Source of the DNA: Planobispora longispora
Lineage (GTDB): Bacteria; Actinomycetota; Actinomycetes; Streptosporangiales; Streptosporangiaceae
DNA length: 64,000 nucleotides
Assembly (NCBI RefSeq): GCF_016863135.1
Contig: NZ_BOOH01000021.1
Span: 186,001-250,000, forward strand
Reading direction: 5' to 3'
Below the pieces are notes generated by a model, which worked only from the letters and a program-made list of their open reading frames with translations, made no database searches and was not told where the DNA came from. Position 1 is the first letter of the stretch. Each line of letters starts with the position of its first letter. Of the stretch, positions 1 through 9,400 are shown in pieces. The position numbers and the translations under genes are program-made.

Positions 1-121
1 CGGCGTGCGATACCGAGGGTGCGCCGACCGGCAGGGACGAGATCACCACAGGACGGGACAGGTTCAGGACGTCCGGTCTACGATTGCCGCGTCCCTGGAC
101 GTCCCTTGCCGGGCAGGTGGA

Positions 122-862
122 ATGGCGAACGAGCGACTGCGCGCGGCCTTGCTGGAGCGCGGGACATCGGTGGCCGAGCTGGCCGAGGCGGTTCGGGTCG
201 ATCCGAAAACCGTGGAGCGGTGGATCACCAAGAACCGCACGCCGTACCGGAAGCACCGTCTAGCGGCGGCGTCGTTCCTGAAGATGGACGAGTCCTACCT
301 GTGGCCCGAGGCGCTGACGCCCCAGCAGGTGGCGGACGCCTCGGAGAGCGAGATCGTCACGGTCTATCCGCATCGCTGGGCCGTACCCAGGGACGCGTGG
401 GGACGTCTGTTCACCCAGGCCAAGCGGGAGATCGGCGTGCTGGTCTACAGCGGCATCTTCATCGCCCAGGACACCGGCATCATGCGCACCTTCGCCGAGA
501 AGGCCAGGGCCGGGGTGCGGGTGCGCATCCTGCTCGGCGACCCGGACGCGCTGGAGGTCGCCCAGCCCGGAGCCGACGAAGGCGTCAGTGACGGCATGGT
601 CGCCCAGACCCGTATGGCGCAGCTGCTTTATCGCCCGCTGCGGCCGGTCGAGGGCATCGAGATCCGGCTCCATCACACGATCTTGTACAACTCCATCTAC
701 CGCGGTGACGACCAACTTCTCGTCAACACCCACATCTACGGCAAGTTCGCCACCGATGCTCCTGTCATGCATCTGCGCAAGGTGCTGGGCGGGGACATGG
801 TCACCACCTACCTGGAGAGCTTCGACGATGTCTGGGACGGCGCCAGGCCCTTGGAGCCCTGA
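122..862 (+). CDS. XRE-family regulator with C-terminal PLD-like domain
   Basis: A 246-residue cytoplasmic DNA-binding protein. Residues 15-55 form a helix-turn-helix (VAELAEAVRVDPKTVERW). From about residue 90 a PLD-like alpha/beta domain follows, with VLVYSGIF and then GVRVRILLGDPDA. The segment where a phospholipase D would carry its HxK motif reads LHHTILYNSIYRGDD, so the catalytic Lys is absent; this suggests a ligand-sensing fold rather than an enzyme. The frame is open upstream to the window edge, but ATG 122 follows a CAGGTGG ribosome-binding site and begins the recognisable HTH. The specific target is unknown. It may be an independent transcription unit, because the next gene has its own -10 element. 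Confidence 0.75.
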   Translation: MANERLRAALLERGTSVAELAEAVRVDPKTVERWITKNRTPYRKHRLAAASFLKMDESYLWPEALTPQQVADASESEIVTVYPHRWAVPRDAWGRLFTQAKREIGVLVYSGIFIAQDTGIMRTFAEKARAGVRVRILLGDPDALEVAQPGADEGVSDGMVAQTRMAQLLYRPLRPVEGIEIRLHHTILYNSIYRGDDQLLVNTHIYGKFATDAPVMHLRKVLGGDMVTTYLESFDDVWDGARPLEP

Positions 863-927
863 GCCGGGGCCCGCCGCATCGACTTCTACGACGACCCCGC
901 CGACGGCGGGCGGGTACCGTCTGGAAT

Positions 928-1629
928 GTGATCGATCATCAGACCGCCGATTCCGGCGGCATCCGGCTCGCCTACAGGGCGATCGGCCCCGAGGATGCTC
1001 CACCGCTGCTCTTGCTGCACGCGTTGGGGGAATCCTCGGCGGATTGGGGCGGTGTGGCGGAGGCCTTCGCCGTCCACTGGCGGGTGTACGCCCTTGACCT
1101 GCGTGGCCACGGCCAGAGCGACTGGCCGGGAGAGTACTCGCTGGAGTTGATGCGCGATGACGTGCTGGAATTCATGGACGGATCGTCGCTCGACCGGGTG
1201 GATGTGATCGGGCACTCGATGGGCGGGATCGTGGGATATCTGCTGGCTCAGGCGGCTCCCCCACGGGTGCACCGGCTCGTTCTGGAAGATGTCCCGGCGC
1301 CGTTGCCGCGTGAGCGGAGCATCACGACCAGACCGGACGGGCCTCTGCCCTACGACTGGGCGATGGTGCAGGCGATCAAGGCTCAAATCGACGACCCCGA
1401 TTCCATCTGGCTGGAGCAGCTCAGCCGAATCACGGCATCCACGCTCGTCATCGGAGGCGGACCGGAGAGTCCGATACCGCAGGAACGGGTCGCCGAGTTG
1501 GCGCGCCGCATCCGCGGCAGCCGACACATCACGATCCCCGCAGGTCACCTGATTCACCAGGCCGAGCCGGAGGCCTTCACCGATGCCGTGCTGGGGTTCC
1601 TGCTAGCGGCGGTGACCTCGCAGCCCTGA
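928..1629 (+). CDS. alpha/beta hydrolase
   Basis: A 233-residue soluble alpha/beta-hydrolase-fold enzyme. The oxyanion strand is PLLLLHALGESS, followed by DLRGHGQSD, the nucleophile elbow GHSMGG (Ser near residue 95) and a C-terminal AGHLIH that supplies the catalytic His. The lid is short, so the protein is slightly smaller than the 260-300 residues usual for the family. The substrate cannot be predicted; esterase, lactonase or haloperoxidase-like activity are all possible. The GTG start lies 7 nt after TACCGT (915-920) with no Shine-Dalgarno, which suggests a leaderless message. Confidence 0.85.
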   Translation: MIDHQTADSGGIRLAYRAIGPEDAPPLLLLHALGESSADWGGVAEAFAVHWRVYALDLRGHGQSDWPGEYSLELMRDDVLEFMDGSSLDRVDVIGHSMGGIVGYLLAQAAPPRVHRLVLEDVPAPLPRERSITTRPDGPLPYDWAMVQAIKAQIDDPDSIWLEQLSRITASTLVIGGGPESPIPQERVAELARRIRGSRHITIPAGHLIHQAEPEAFTDAVLGFLLAAVTSQP

Positions 1630-1771
1630 ACGAGGTGTGTTCCCGTGCCGGGCACGGCCGGCGTACGGCTCGGAACCGCGTTCATCCCGGTCGCGGACAT
1701 CGAGTCGACGTTCTCCCGGGGCATTCGTGAGATTCCGGGGTCTTCCGGAGGGGGGAGGTTAGCCTGGGGGA

Positions 1772-2644
1772 GTGGGACGGCGGGATGGCGACGGCGGTCA
1801 GGCGGGCGGTCTCGACGGGTTGCGGCGCCATCTGGCCGGCGGGGCGGGTGGACACCGGCTGCGGTTCGGCTCCGGGGCGGCGGGGATCGAGCGTCTCGAG
1901 GCGTCGCTGGTCGGTGAGGGGTTCGCGCCGCACCGGCACGACACCTATGCGATCGGGGTGACGCTGGCGGGCGTGCAGACGTTCCGCTACCGGGGCGAGC
2001 TGCGGCACTGCCTGCCCGGCGACTGGCACGTCCTGCATCCCGACGAGGTGCACGACGGCATGCCCGGGACGGACGAGGGCTTCGGTTACCGGATCCTCTA
2101 CGTCGATCCGTTCCTCGTGCAGCAGGCGCTGGGCGGGCGGCCGCTGCCGTTCGTCGCCGACCCGGTGGTGAGGCGGCGCGATGCGCGCTCGCCGCTGTCG
2201 GCGTGCCTGCGGGACATCGACGATCCGCTCGACGACTTCGCGCGGATCGACGTGGCTCTGCTGGTGGCGGACATGTTGGAACGGCACTCCGCGGCCCGGC
2301 CGGGGAGGGGCTCCACGCTGGCGCTGGAAGCGCTGTCGCGCGTGCGCGGGCTGATCGTGGACGACCCGGTGACCCGCCATTCCGTCGAGGAGCTCGAGAA
2401 GGTCGCGGGACTGGACCGCTGGACGCTCGCCCGCCAGTTCCGCGCCGCGTTCGGCACCAGCCCGACCCGTTTCCGCACGATGCGGCAGCTCGACCGGGTG
2501 CGCCGGCTGCTGAGCGATGGCACGCCGCCGATCGAGGCCGCGCTGGCGGCGGGCTTCGCCGACCAGAGCCACATGACCAGGATGTTCAAGCGGACGTACG
2601 GGCTCACTCCGGCGGCGTGGACCGCGGCGCTCGCCGGGCGGTGA
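1772..2644 (+). CDS. AraC-family transcriptional regulator
   Basis: A 290-residue regulator. The N-terminal half is a cupin-type AraC ligand-binding domain, visible as FAPHRHDTYAIGVTLAG and LPGDWHVLHPDEVHDG. The C-terminal third carries the two AraC HTH motifs: VEELEKVAGLDRWTLARQF and then IEAALAAGFADQSHMTRMF. The GTG start is 6 nt after TAGCCT (1760-1765), and a purine-rich GGGGGAGG also lies just upstream, so both leaderless and leadered initiation are possible. It converges on the dehydrogenase at 2761-3660 and therefore does not share an operon with it. The effector is unknown. Confidence 0.88.
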   Translation: MGRRDGDGGQAGGLDGLRRHLAGGAGGHRLRFGSGAAGIERLEASLVGEGFAPHRHDTYAIGVTLAGVQTFRYRGELRHCLPGDWHVLHPDEVHDGMPGTDEGFGYRILYVDPFLVQQALGGRPLPFVADPVVRRRDARSPLSACLRDIDDPLDDFARIDVALLVADMLERHSAARPGRGSTLALEALSRVRGLIVDDPVTRHSVEELEKVAGLDRWTLARQFRAAFGTSPTRFRTMRQLDRVRRLLSDGTPPIEAALAAGFADQSHMTRMFKRTYGLTPAAWTAALAGR

Positions 2645-2760
2645 CGGTCACCGCCGTCCGGGGCGGTCACCGCTGTCGGGGTGGCCGCGCCGTACGGGCA
2701 GCCGCGTCGTGTGATCAGCCGGCTGTCCGGTCGGCCGGCTGTACGGCGGCGGCCACACGG

Positions 2761-3660
2761 TCACCCGCCACCGGAACCCTTCCGCGGCGGCGGGGACGTC
2801 CTGGCCTCGATGGCGTGGATGACGGCCGCCATGTCCGATTCGGCATGCCCCAGCGCCAGCGTCTCACCGAACAGGGCGAGGCAGACGTCCAGCAGCGGCG
2901 AGGCCGTCCCCGAGCGGCGGGCGGCCTCGGCGATCAGCTGGTTGTTCTTCAGCACGTCGGCGATCGCCGCCTGCGGGCTGAAATCGCGCCCGGCCAGCTT
3001 GGCGGCCTTCGTGCGGGAGACGGCGCTGGCCATCGGCCCGGAGCCGAGCACGTGCAGGAACACCTCCGGGTCGAGGTCGTGCCGGTTCGCGAAGTGCACG
3101 GCTTCGGCGAGACCGCTCACCATCGTGATCAGGAACAGGTTGACCGCGAGCTTCATGAGCGACGCCGAGGGGACGGCGCCGCACACGACCGTCTCGTGGC
3201 ACATCGGCCGGAGCAGCGGCCGGACCTCCTCCACGGCCTCCGGCTCCCCGGCGAGCATCGCCACCAGCTGCCCGGCCTCGGCGGGTCCGCGTGACCCCGA
3301 GACCGGAGCCTCGACATAGGCGCCTCCGGCGCCGTGGACGTCGGTTCCCAGCGCGGCCGAGTACCCGGGCGCGGTCGTCCCCATGTGGACGACGACGTGC
3401 CCGGCGACCTTCTCCGCGAACCCGGGCGTCCCGCGTTCCAGCACGGCGTCGGTCGCGGCCTCGTCCGCCAGCATCAGCATCACCACGCGCGCCCGCTCGA
3501 ACACCTCGGCGGGGCTCGCCGCCACTTTCGCACCGGCCGCACGCAGGGCGTCGCACCGGCCCGGGGAGCGGTTCCAGACGACGAGGGGCGTGCCCGCGCG
3601 GGCCAGGTTGAGCGCCATGGGCCGGCCCATGAGCCCGAGGCCGAGGAAACCCAGGTCCAT
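2761..3660 (-). CDS. NAD(P)-dependent beta-hydroxyacid dehydrogenase
   Basis: A 299-residue oxidoreductase of the 3-hydroxyisobutyrate dehydrogenase / tartronate semialdehyde reductase / glyoxylate reductase family, of typical length. It begins with the dinucleotide-binding motif [13 protein letters not shown]. The substrate-anchoring segment is [16 protein letters not shown], the catalytic Lys sits in SLMKLAVNL, and the cofactor-side [11 protein letters not shown] lies near the C-terminus. The open frame extends well upstream, but similarity begins at the ATG whose complement is at 3658-3660. No partner gene fixes the physiological substrate, so the call stays at family level. Confidence 0.88.
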   Translation of the reverse strand: MDLGFLGLGLMGRPMALNLARAGTPLVVWNRSPGRCDALRAAGAKVAASPAEVFERARVVMLMLADEAATDAVLERGTPGFAEKVAGHVVVHMGTTAPGYSAALGTDVHGAGGAYVEAPVSGSRGPAEAGQLVAMLAGEPEAVEEVRPLLRPMCHETVVCGAVPSASLMKLAVNLFLITMVSGLAEAVHFANRHDLDPEVFLHVLGSGPMASAVSRTKAAKLAGRDFSPQAAIADVLKNNQLIAEAARRSGTASPLLDVCLALFGETLALGHAESDMAAVIHAIEARTSPPPRKGSGGG

Positions 3661-3943
3661 CCGTCCACCTCCGCCGCGCCCCTCGGTGGGACGGCGGCAC
3701 GACAGTTGTAGCGGCGGGTGGCGGCGCCGGTCTTGAACGATTGTGCGGGCGCCCGGCGAGGCACGGGGCCGGCGGTCCCGCCGTGATGTCCTGGCGGGAC
3801 CGGCGCCGATCGCCGGGATCGACTCCCGAGGCGGCGCGGGACGGCCGGTCGTCCGTACAGCGGAGACGAGCGGTCCCGGTACGAGCCGGTGATCGCGACC
3901 GGCCGCCTCGTGCTGCGGACCGGCGGGCGGGCGTGGGCTCGGG

Positions 3944-3949
3944 TACGTT
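3944..3949 (+). promoter_or_regulatory. -10 element TACGTT, leaderless candidate
   Basis: TACGTT ends 6 nt before GTG 3956. This matches the TANNNT spacing expected for a leaderless transcript of the transglycosylase. The -35 region is not recognisable. Confidence 0.4.
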
Positions 3950-3955
3950 GGGCCG

Positions 3956-5008
3956 GTGAAGGATCGGCACGCGGGGGCCGTACGGCTGGGACACGGCCGC
4001 CGGTCGAGGGGGTGGGCGATGATCGCGCAGGCGGACGCCGTGGAGGACAGGGCGCAGGGCGCGCGCGGCCGGTCGCGTGGCGGGCCGATGGCCGCCGCGC
4101 TCGTCGGCCTGGTCGTGGCGCTCTCGGGTTGCACCGTCGCGCAGGGCGCCTCCTCACCGGCGGCTCCCGGCCGGAGCGTGACACAGGCGGCCGCGGAGCC
4201 GTCGGCCACGCCGGCGGCGGGGACGCCGACGGTGCGGGCGCCCGCCCTGCCCGCCCCCGGCAAGGCGATCCCCAAGGCCCCGGCGGAGCTGGCCCGTGCT
4301 CTGACCGGCACCGCCGCGCAGCTGCGGCGCGCCATCGACGACTGGAGGCGCGCCGGAGGCACCGCCACGGGGCGGGTCCCCGACTCGGTGGTGCTGCCGG
4401 CCCTGTACCAGCAGCGCCTCTACCGCCATCTGGCGCGCAACTCCGAGGTCGCCTCCCGCACCTACGCCGCGTTGCCGAAGGCCCTGGCCGGACCCGCGAA
4501 GGCCGATGTGACGGCCATCCGGAAGCTGCTCTCCCTCGCCCACCCGGTCAGCGATCCCGCGAAGTTCCGCGTCGAGAAGCCCGAGCCCGCCGACGTCCTG
4601 ATCGGCCACTTCCGGCGCGCCGAGCGCCGGTTCGGCGTCGACTGGGAGGTGCTGGCAGCGGTGATGTTCGTCGAGACCAAGTTCGGCCGCGTCAGGTCGC
4701 CGAGCCACACCGGAGCCAAGGGGCCGATGCAGTTCATGCCGCGGACCTGGGAGGCGTACGGGATGGGCGGTGACGTCCACGACACCCGGGACGCCATACT
4801 CGCCGCGGCCAACTACCTGCACGCGTCGGGGGCGCCGCGCGACTACCGGCGCGCGCTGTACGCCTACAACCACTCCTGGGCGTACGTCGACGCGGTGCTG
4901 CTGCACGCGCGCCAGATCAAGCGGGACGTCAGGAACTACTACGCCTACTACAACTGGCAGGTGTTCGTGATCACCACTCGCGGAGAGCGCCGCCTGACCG
5001 GTCCATGA
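3956..5008 (+). CDS. lytic transglycosylase lipoprotein (SLT domain)
   Basis: A predicted cell-wall hydrolase of 350 residues. A hydrophobic stretch ends in a lipobox (VVALSGC), so the protein should be exported and lipid-anchored. The C-terminal SLT domain has the catalytic Glu near residue 240 in [10 protein letters not shown], followed by [13 protein letters not shown] and the YNHSWAYV repeat region that closes the fold. GTG 3956 lies 6 nt after TACGTT (3944-3949) and would be leaderless. An alternative ATG at 4019, with a GAGGGGGTG ribosome-binding site, would give 329 residues. A relative with the same motifs is encoded at 29218-30471. Confidence 0.85.
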   Translation: MKDRHAGAVRLGHGRRSRGWAMIAQADAVEDRAQGARGRSRGGPMAAALVGLVVALSGCTVAQGASSPAAPGRSVTQAAAEPSATPAAGTPTVRAPALPAPGKAIPKAPAELARALTGTAAQLRRAIDDWRRAGGTATGRVPDSVVLPALYQQRLYRHLARNSEVASRTYAALPKALAGPAKADVTAIRKLLSLAHPVSDPAKFRVEKPEPADVLIGHFRRAERRFGVDWEVLAAVMFVETKFGRVRSPSHTGAKGPMQFMPRTWEAYGMGGDVHDTRDAILAAANYLHASGAPRDYRRALYAYNHSWAYVDAVLLHARQIKRDVRNYYAYYNWQVFVITTRGERRLTGP

Positions 5009-5056
5009 TCCCGTGGCCCGGCGTCGTCTGACCGGTTCCCGATCCCGTGGCCCGGC
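4996..5056 (+). repeat. 27-bp direct duplication of a gene 3' end
   Basis: The sequence at 4996-5022, which contains the last codons and the stop of the transglycosylase, is repeated with two or three changes at 5030-5056 (period 34 bp). It is one of several 3'-end duplications in this window. Confidence 0.8.
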
Positions 5057-5110
5057 ACCGCCTTTTTGGCCGGACCCGCCGGGGCGTAGAGTTCCGGCAC
5101 CGTCCGTCAG

Positions 5111-5413
5111 GTGCCCGCGGGAGTCGCTTTGATCATCGTGTCCGGGAAGCTGTATGTGGATCCGGAGATCCGGAAGGGATACCTGGACGGGTGCGTGGCC
5201 GTCATCCGGCGGGCACGGGCCGCCGACGGCTGCCTCGACTTCGCGCTCACGGCCGACCCGATCGAACCGGGCCGGATCAACGTGTACGAGCGGTGGGAGT
5301 CCGACGTCCACCTTCAGCGGTTCCGGTGCACGGGGACGGGGCCCGACCGGCTGGCCGAGATCCGCGTGGCGCAGGTGGAGAAATACCGGATCTCCTCCGT
5401 CGAGGCGCCCTGA
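5111..5413 (+). CDS. antibiotic biosynthesis monooxygenase (ABM) domain protein
   Basis: A 100-residue single-domain protein with the dimeric ferredoxin-like ABM fold. An N-terminal beta strand (LIIVSGKLYV) is followed by a helix, then GCLDFALTADPIEPGRINVYERWES, the conserved YERW/E signature. The family includes cofactor-free oxygenases and heme-degrading enzymes as well as many proteins without a known reaction, so substrate is not assigned. The GTG start is chosen for length; a TTG at 5129 in the same frame is an alternative. A TAGAGT element lies at 5087-5092. It ends at a shared terminator with the convergent GGDEF-EAL gene. Confidence 0.75.
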   Translation: MPAGVALIIVSGKLYVDPEIRKGYLDGCVAVIRRARAADGCLDFALTADPIEPGRINVYERWESDVHLQRFRCTGTGPDRLAEIRVAQVEKYRISSVEAP

Positions 5414-5422
5414 GAACGCATC

Positions 5423-5463
5423 GGGGCCGCTCGGGGAACCTGTCGGGTTCCCTGAGCGGCCCC
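5423..5463. terminator. bidirectional hairpin terminator
   Basis: An 18-bp inverted repeat with one G:T wobble (left arm GGGGCCGCTCGGGGAACC) and a short loop. It lies between the convergent ABM gene and the GGDEF-EAL gene. Confidence 0.85.
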
Positions 5464-5480
5464 TCCCGCCCGTCCGCTCC

Positions 5481-7883
5481 CTACGCCGCCGCTTTCCGCC
5501 ACGGGGCGGACTGGAGGAGGTCGTCGATCCGGGCGGCGGGGGCGGGCGGGGAGAACAGGTAGCCCTGCGCCAGCGGGCAGCCCATCTGCTGGAGCATGCC
5601 GGCCTGGTCGTCCGTCTCCACGCCCTCGACGACGGTGCGCAGGTCCAGGCTGGCCGAGAGCTCCACGATCGCCTTGGTGAAGGCGCGGGTCTGCTGGCGG
5701 CGGTCGGCCTCGGTGAGCGCGGTGGTGAACGAACGGTCGATCTTGAGGATGTCGACCGGGAGGGTGCGCAGGTAGGCCAGGGACGAGTATCCGGTGCCGA
5801 AGTCGTCCAGGGCGATGCGCACCCCGTGATCGCGCAGTGCCTGCAGGACGGAGATGAGACGCTGGGTCTCGGCCGTGGTGGTGGCCAGCATCATGCTCTC
5901 CGTGATCTCCAGTACCAGCGCCTGCTCGGGCAGGTCGTGGCGGCGCAGGATCGTCAGCACGGCGTCACTGAAGTTCTCGTCGCGCAGCTGGCGGCCGGAG
6001 ACGTTGACGGTCACGGAGATGCCGTACTGCTCGTGCCAGCGGCGCGCGTCGGCGCAGGCCTGCTCCAGCACCCACAGCCCGATCGGGATGATGAGCCCGG
6101 TCTCCTCGGCGATCGGGATGAACACGTCCGGCCGGACCGGCTTGCCCCCGGTGGGATTCCAGCGCAGCAGAGCCTCCACGGCGGTGATGGCGCCGCTGTT
6201 CAGATCGACGACGGGCTGGTAGTTGAGGGTGAGCTCCTGCTGGGCGATGGCGTGGCGGAGCCCGGTGGTCAGCCGGCTGTGCTCCAGGCGGGCGGCGCGC
6301 ATCTCCGGGTCGAAGGTGGCCAGCTGGTTCTTGCCCGCGTTCTTGGCGGCGTACAGCGCCATGTCCGCGTCGCGGAGCGCCTCGGACGCGTTGCTGACCG
6401 GGATGTCGGCCAGCACGCCGATGCTGGTGGTGAGGTGGAGCTCGCGCCCGCCGACCCGGTACGGGGTCTGCAGGGCGTGCAGGATCTGCTGCGCGACGGC
6501 GGTCGCGGTGACGAGGGCGGTGCCGGGCATCACGATGGCGAACTCGTCGCCGCCGAGCCGGGCCAGGGTGTGCCCCGAGGTGACGATGCCGCGCAGGCGG
6601 CGCCCGACCTGGGAGAGGAGCTCGTCGCCGACGGAGTGGCCGAAGGTGTCGTTGACGTCCTTGAACCCGTCGAGGTCGAGGAGGAGCAGGGCGGGCGGGG
6701 TCTCCGGATCGGTCAGGGACTCCTGCAGGGCCTCACCGAACACGGTGCGGTTGGCCAGCCCGGTCAGCGGGTCGCGGGAGGCGCGGTGCGTCAGCTGGCG
6801 CTGGAGCTGCTCCTGCTTGTGCAGGGCGACGGTCAGCTTGGCGGTCTGGGCGATGAGCTGCTCGGCCTGGCTGTCCAGGGCGACGGCGCGGGTCTCGGCC
6901 ACGCGGGCGACGATGGTGAGCCGGAGCACGAGCAGGACGGCCAGCAGCACGGTCATCAGGACGATCGCCACGTAGTCCCGGAGGGACAGCTCATCGGTGC
7001 CGGAGAGCAGGGGGACCAGGCTGGAGATCAGCGGGCTGAGCAGCGTGACGGCGAGGAACGTGGTGACCCGCGCCCGGCTGGTGATGGCGGGGGGACGGAT
7101 CTGGGCGGTGTTCGCCAGGCTGGGGTGGAGCGCGGCGCACCCGGTCAGCAGGGCCCAGCCCAGCCAGGCGGTCATGGCCGGCGCGCCGGCGTCCCGCCCG
7201 GCCACCTGGTCGAGCAGGTGGGCGCCGTCGCCCACGATCAGGACGGCGAAGGACGTGGTCATGAGCGCCAGCCAGGGCGCCCGCCCGCCGTCGAAGACCA
7301 TCCGCACGAGCACGCCGAGCATGAGGAGGTCGATGCAGAGGACGGTCACCGCCAGGACGATCCCCGCGGTCATCGTCTCGGCCCGGTCCAGCGCGGGGTC
7401 GATGAGGAAGGTCCACAGGGGCATGCCGACGCCGACGGTGATGATCCCGCCGTCCAGCAGGCCCGCCCAGCGCGCGCCGCCGGTCCGCAGGCCCAGCAGC
7501 ACCAGCCCGGCCAGCGCCAGGCCGTACGCGATCGGGGTGCCGAGCTGGGACAGCACGAGGAAGGCCGGGATCTCCAACCAGAACCAGCCCACGCCCTCGA
7601 ACAGCACGCCCTCCACGTAGGAGACCACGGCCGCCGCGGCGATCAGCCGCCAGTGCCACTGGCCGGACAGGCCGTGGCGGCGGACGCCGACGATGACGGC
7701 GAGCACCGACACCAGCTGCAGGAGCGCCAGGACCGCGACGCCGGGGCCGGGGAAGACGGGGGTGAGCAGCGGGGTCACGAGGGTGAACAGACCACCGACG
7801 AGAAGGTACACCAGCCAGCCGTACGGCTCCCGCGCAAGGCGGGATCCGGCGGCGCGGACTGCTTCAGGGGAGGTCTTCCTCAT
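5481..7883 (-). CDS. membrane-bound GGDEF-EAL protein (cyclic-di-GMP turnover)
   Basis: An 800-residue bifunctional signalling protein that may both make and break cyclic di-GMP. Residues 20-335 contain about ten hydrophobic segments and form a membrane sensor, then a helical linker precedes the GGDEF domain (RLGGDEFAIVMPG, near residue 443) and the EAL domain (EALLRW, near residue 570). The EAL metal and catalytic motifs are all present: NVSGRQL, EITES, DDFGTGYSS, ILKIDRS, VVEGVET. The residues at the inhibitory I-site position read TSGH rather than RxxD, so feedback inhibition of the cyclase is unlikely. The start follows GAGAAAGAG. Two TGTGACGG direct repeats lie about 80-110 bp upstream of the start. 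Confidence 0.93.
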   Translation of the reverse strand: MRKTSPEAVRAAGSRLAREPYGWLVYLLVGGLFTLVTPLLTPVFPGPGVAVLALLQLVSVLAVIVGVRRHGLSGQWHWRLIAAAAVVSYVEGVLFEGVGWFWLEIPAFLVLSQLGTPIAYGLALAGLVLLGLRTGGARWAGLLDGGIITVGVGMPLWTFLIDPALDRAETMTAGIVLAVTVLCIDLLMLGVLVRMVFDGGRAPWLALMTTSFAVLIVGDGAHLLDQVAGRDAGAPAMTAWLGWALLTGCAALHPSLANTAQIRPPAITSRARVTTFLAVTLLSPLISSLVPLLSGTDELSLRDYVAIVLMTVLLAVLLVLRLTIVARVAETRAVALDSQAEQLIAQTAKLTVALHKQEQLQRQLTHRASRDPLTGLANRTVFGEALQESLTDPETPPALLLLDLDGFKDVNDTFGHSVGDELLSQVGRRLRGIVTSGHTLARLGGDEFAIVMPGTALVTATAVAQQILHALQTPYRVGGRELHLTTSIGVLADIPVSNASEALRDADMALYAAKNAGKNQLATFDPEMRAARLEHSRLTTGLRHAIAQQELTLNYQPVVDLNSGAITAVEALLRWNPTGGKPVRPDVFIPIAEETGLIIPIGLWVLEQACADARRWHEQYGISVTVNVSGRQLRDENFSDAVLTILRRHDLPEQALVLEITESMMLATTTAETQRLISVLQALRDHGVRIALDDFGTGYSSLAYLRTLPVDILKIDRSFTTALTEADRRQQTRAFTKAIVELSASLDLRTVVEGVETDDQAGMLQQMGCPLAQGYLFSPPAPAARIDDLLQSAPWRKAAA

Positions 7884-7960
7884 ATTCTCTTTCTCGATCC
7901 GCCATCTGCTCGACTCGGACACTTCTGGCGTCCTCAGCATCGGCTCCGAACGGCGTGTCT

Positions 7961-7994
7961 TTAGGTGTGTGACGGCTTTAGGGTTGTGACGGTT
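7961..7994 (-). promoter_or_regulatory. two 17-bp direct repeats containing TGTGACGG
   Basis: Near-identical units at 7961-7977 (TTAGGTGTGTGACGGCT) and 7978-7994 (TTAGGGTTGTGACGGTT). They lie 78-111 bp upstream of the GGDEF-EAL start and could form an operator. TGTGAC is also half of a CRP site. Confidence 0.45.
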
Positions 7995-8035
7995 TTCAGA
8001 CGGTCGCAGCCGGTTCCGGACGGTTCAGCGAACGA

Positions 8036-9229
8036 TCATCGCGGGGAGAGCCCCGGCCAGCGCAGGACGAGCCGGGTGTGACGCTTGTCGAGAACCGGTG
8101 CGCCGGGGGAGAGGGGGCCCCGTCCGGCGGGGTGGGCCTCGATGCGCAGGTCCCCGGAGCCGGGCCGGCCCGCGATGTCCCAGTCGCGCAGGTGGGTGAT
8201 GAGGTCGGCGGCGAGCTCCGGGCCTTCGGGGCCGTAGGCGTGTACGGCGAGCGCGCCGCCGGGCCGTCCGTGCTCCAGGACGCAGAGGCTGCCCCGCTCG
8301 ACGATCCCGGTGGCCACCGTGAACCCGGGCAGGTCCGTGGGCGTGGACGGCAGCCGTCCCGGGCGGGTCTCGAACAGCGCGCACCAGCGCGGCTCGCGGA
8401 CCGCGAGCCAGAGACCGAACCCGTCGAGGAGCTCTCCCCGGTCGGCGCTCGTCTCGGTGCGGAAGGCCGCGGAGGCGCCGTCGAGCGCTGCCAGGACGTC
8501 ACCGATCTCCCGTTCCTCGGGGAGGGAGATCGTCAGATCCGAGGCGTGGTCCAGGACGCTGATCAGCTCGGGGCCGGCGAAGGGGCCGCGCATCCGCATG
8601 AACCCGCAGGGCACCACCGAACGGCTGACCCAGTGCCCGCCGGCCCGCTCCATCGCCACCGAACGCTGCACCCCCCTCAGGTCCAGCGGGACGACGAGGC
8701 GGCCGGCCGGTCCGAGCTGCTCCAGCCAGGCCGGGGCGAGGTCCCACACCCCGACGGTGGCGATCACCCGGTCGTACGGCGCCCGCCCGGGGAAGCCCTC
8801 CGCCCCGTCGGCGCACACCACGTCCACCTGGGGGAAGCCGGCCGCGTCCAGCCGTCGGCGCGCGCGGTCGACGATGTCGGGGTCGATGTCGACGCTGACG
8901 ACCCCGCCGCCGGGCCCGGTCAGGCAGGCCAGCAGCGCCGCGTTGTAGCCGGTCCCGGTCCCGATCTCCAGCACCCGCTGGCCGGGTTCGAGGCCGAGCT
9001 GGTCCAGCATCAGCGCCATGATCGTCGGCTGGGACGAGGAACTGATGGGCAGGCCGTCCGCGTCGCGCTTGGTCACGATCGCCTCGTCGCGGTAGGCGTC
9101 GGCGGGCGCGGTCTCCGGCAGGAAGAGGTGCCGGGGCACCGCCCGCAGCGCGTCGGCCACGGTGTCGCTGATCCCGCGCGCACGCACGCGCTCGACCATG
9201 CTCTCGCGCAGCGCGCCCAGGTCGGTCAT
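8036..9229 (-). CDS. protein-L-isoaspartate O-methyltransferase-like SAM methyltransferase
   Basis: A 397-residue protein. The N-terminal half is a PIMT-type methyltransferase: VPRHLFLPE, then SSSSQPTIMALMLDQL, then the SAM motif VLEIGTGTGYNAALL, and VVSVDIDPDIVDRAR. The C-terminal 180 residues are an extra domain not found in the roughly 210-residue repair enzyme PIMT; such extended forms are common in actinomycetes, where some act on ribosomally made peptides. No precursor peptide gene was recognised nearby, so a repair or a general modification role is equally possible. The ATG at 9229 is chosen because GAAGGCCGAGG precedes it and the frame upstream is a serine-rich repeat. Confidence 0.8.
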   Translation of the reverse strand: MTDLGALRESMVERVRARGISDTVADALRAVPRHLFLPETAPADAYRDEAIVTKRDADGLPISSSSQPTIMALMLDQLGLEPGQRVLEIGTGTGYNAALLACLTGPGGGVVSVDIDPDIVDRARRRLDAAGFPQVDVVCADGAEGFPGRAPYDRVIATVGVWDLAPAWLEQLGPAGRLVVPLDLRGVQRSVAMERAGGHWVSRSVVPCGFMRMRGPFAGPELISVLDHASDLTISLPEEREIGDVLAALDGASAAFRTETSADRGELLDGFGLWLAVREPRWCALFETRPGRLPSTPTDLPGFTVATGIVERGSLCVLEHGRPGGALAVHAYGPEGPELAADLITHLRDWDIAGRPGSGDLRIEAHPAGRGPLSPGAPVLDKRHTRLVLRWPGLSPR

Positions 9230-9400
9230 CCTCGGCCTTCCGTCCGGCAGAAGACGGGCATCGCCCTTCAGTCTCCTCCGGGACCCCGGATCGCGGAACC
9301 CGTAGATCTCACGGCTCGCGAAGCTCGCGGAGCTCGCGGAGCTCGCACTCACGGAACTCGCGGAGATCGGAATACCGTCGGGGCGGGGCGGGAGCCGGCC

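Noticed and set aside
1643-1657. CCGTGCCGGGCACGG palindrome as a terminator
   Set aside because: The arms leave a loop of one base, so a stable hairpin is unlikely.
5154-7964. Long plus-strand open frame opposite the GGDEF-EAL gene
   Set aside because: It is the antisense shadow of a clear GGDEF-EAL gene and has Gly/Arg/Asp-rich composition without domains.
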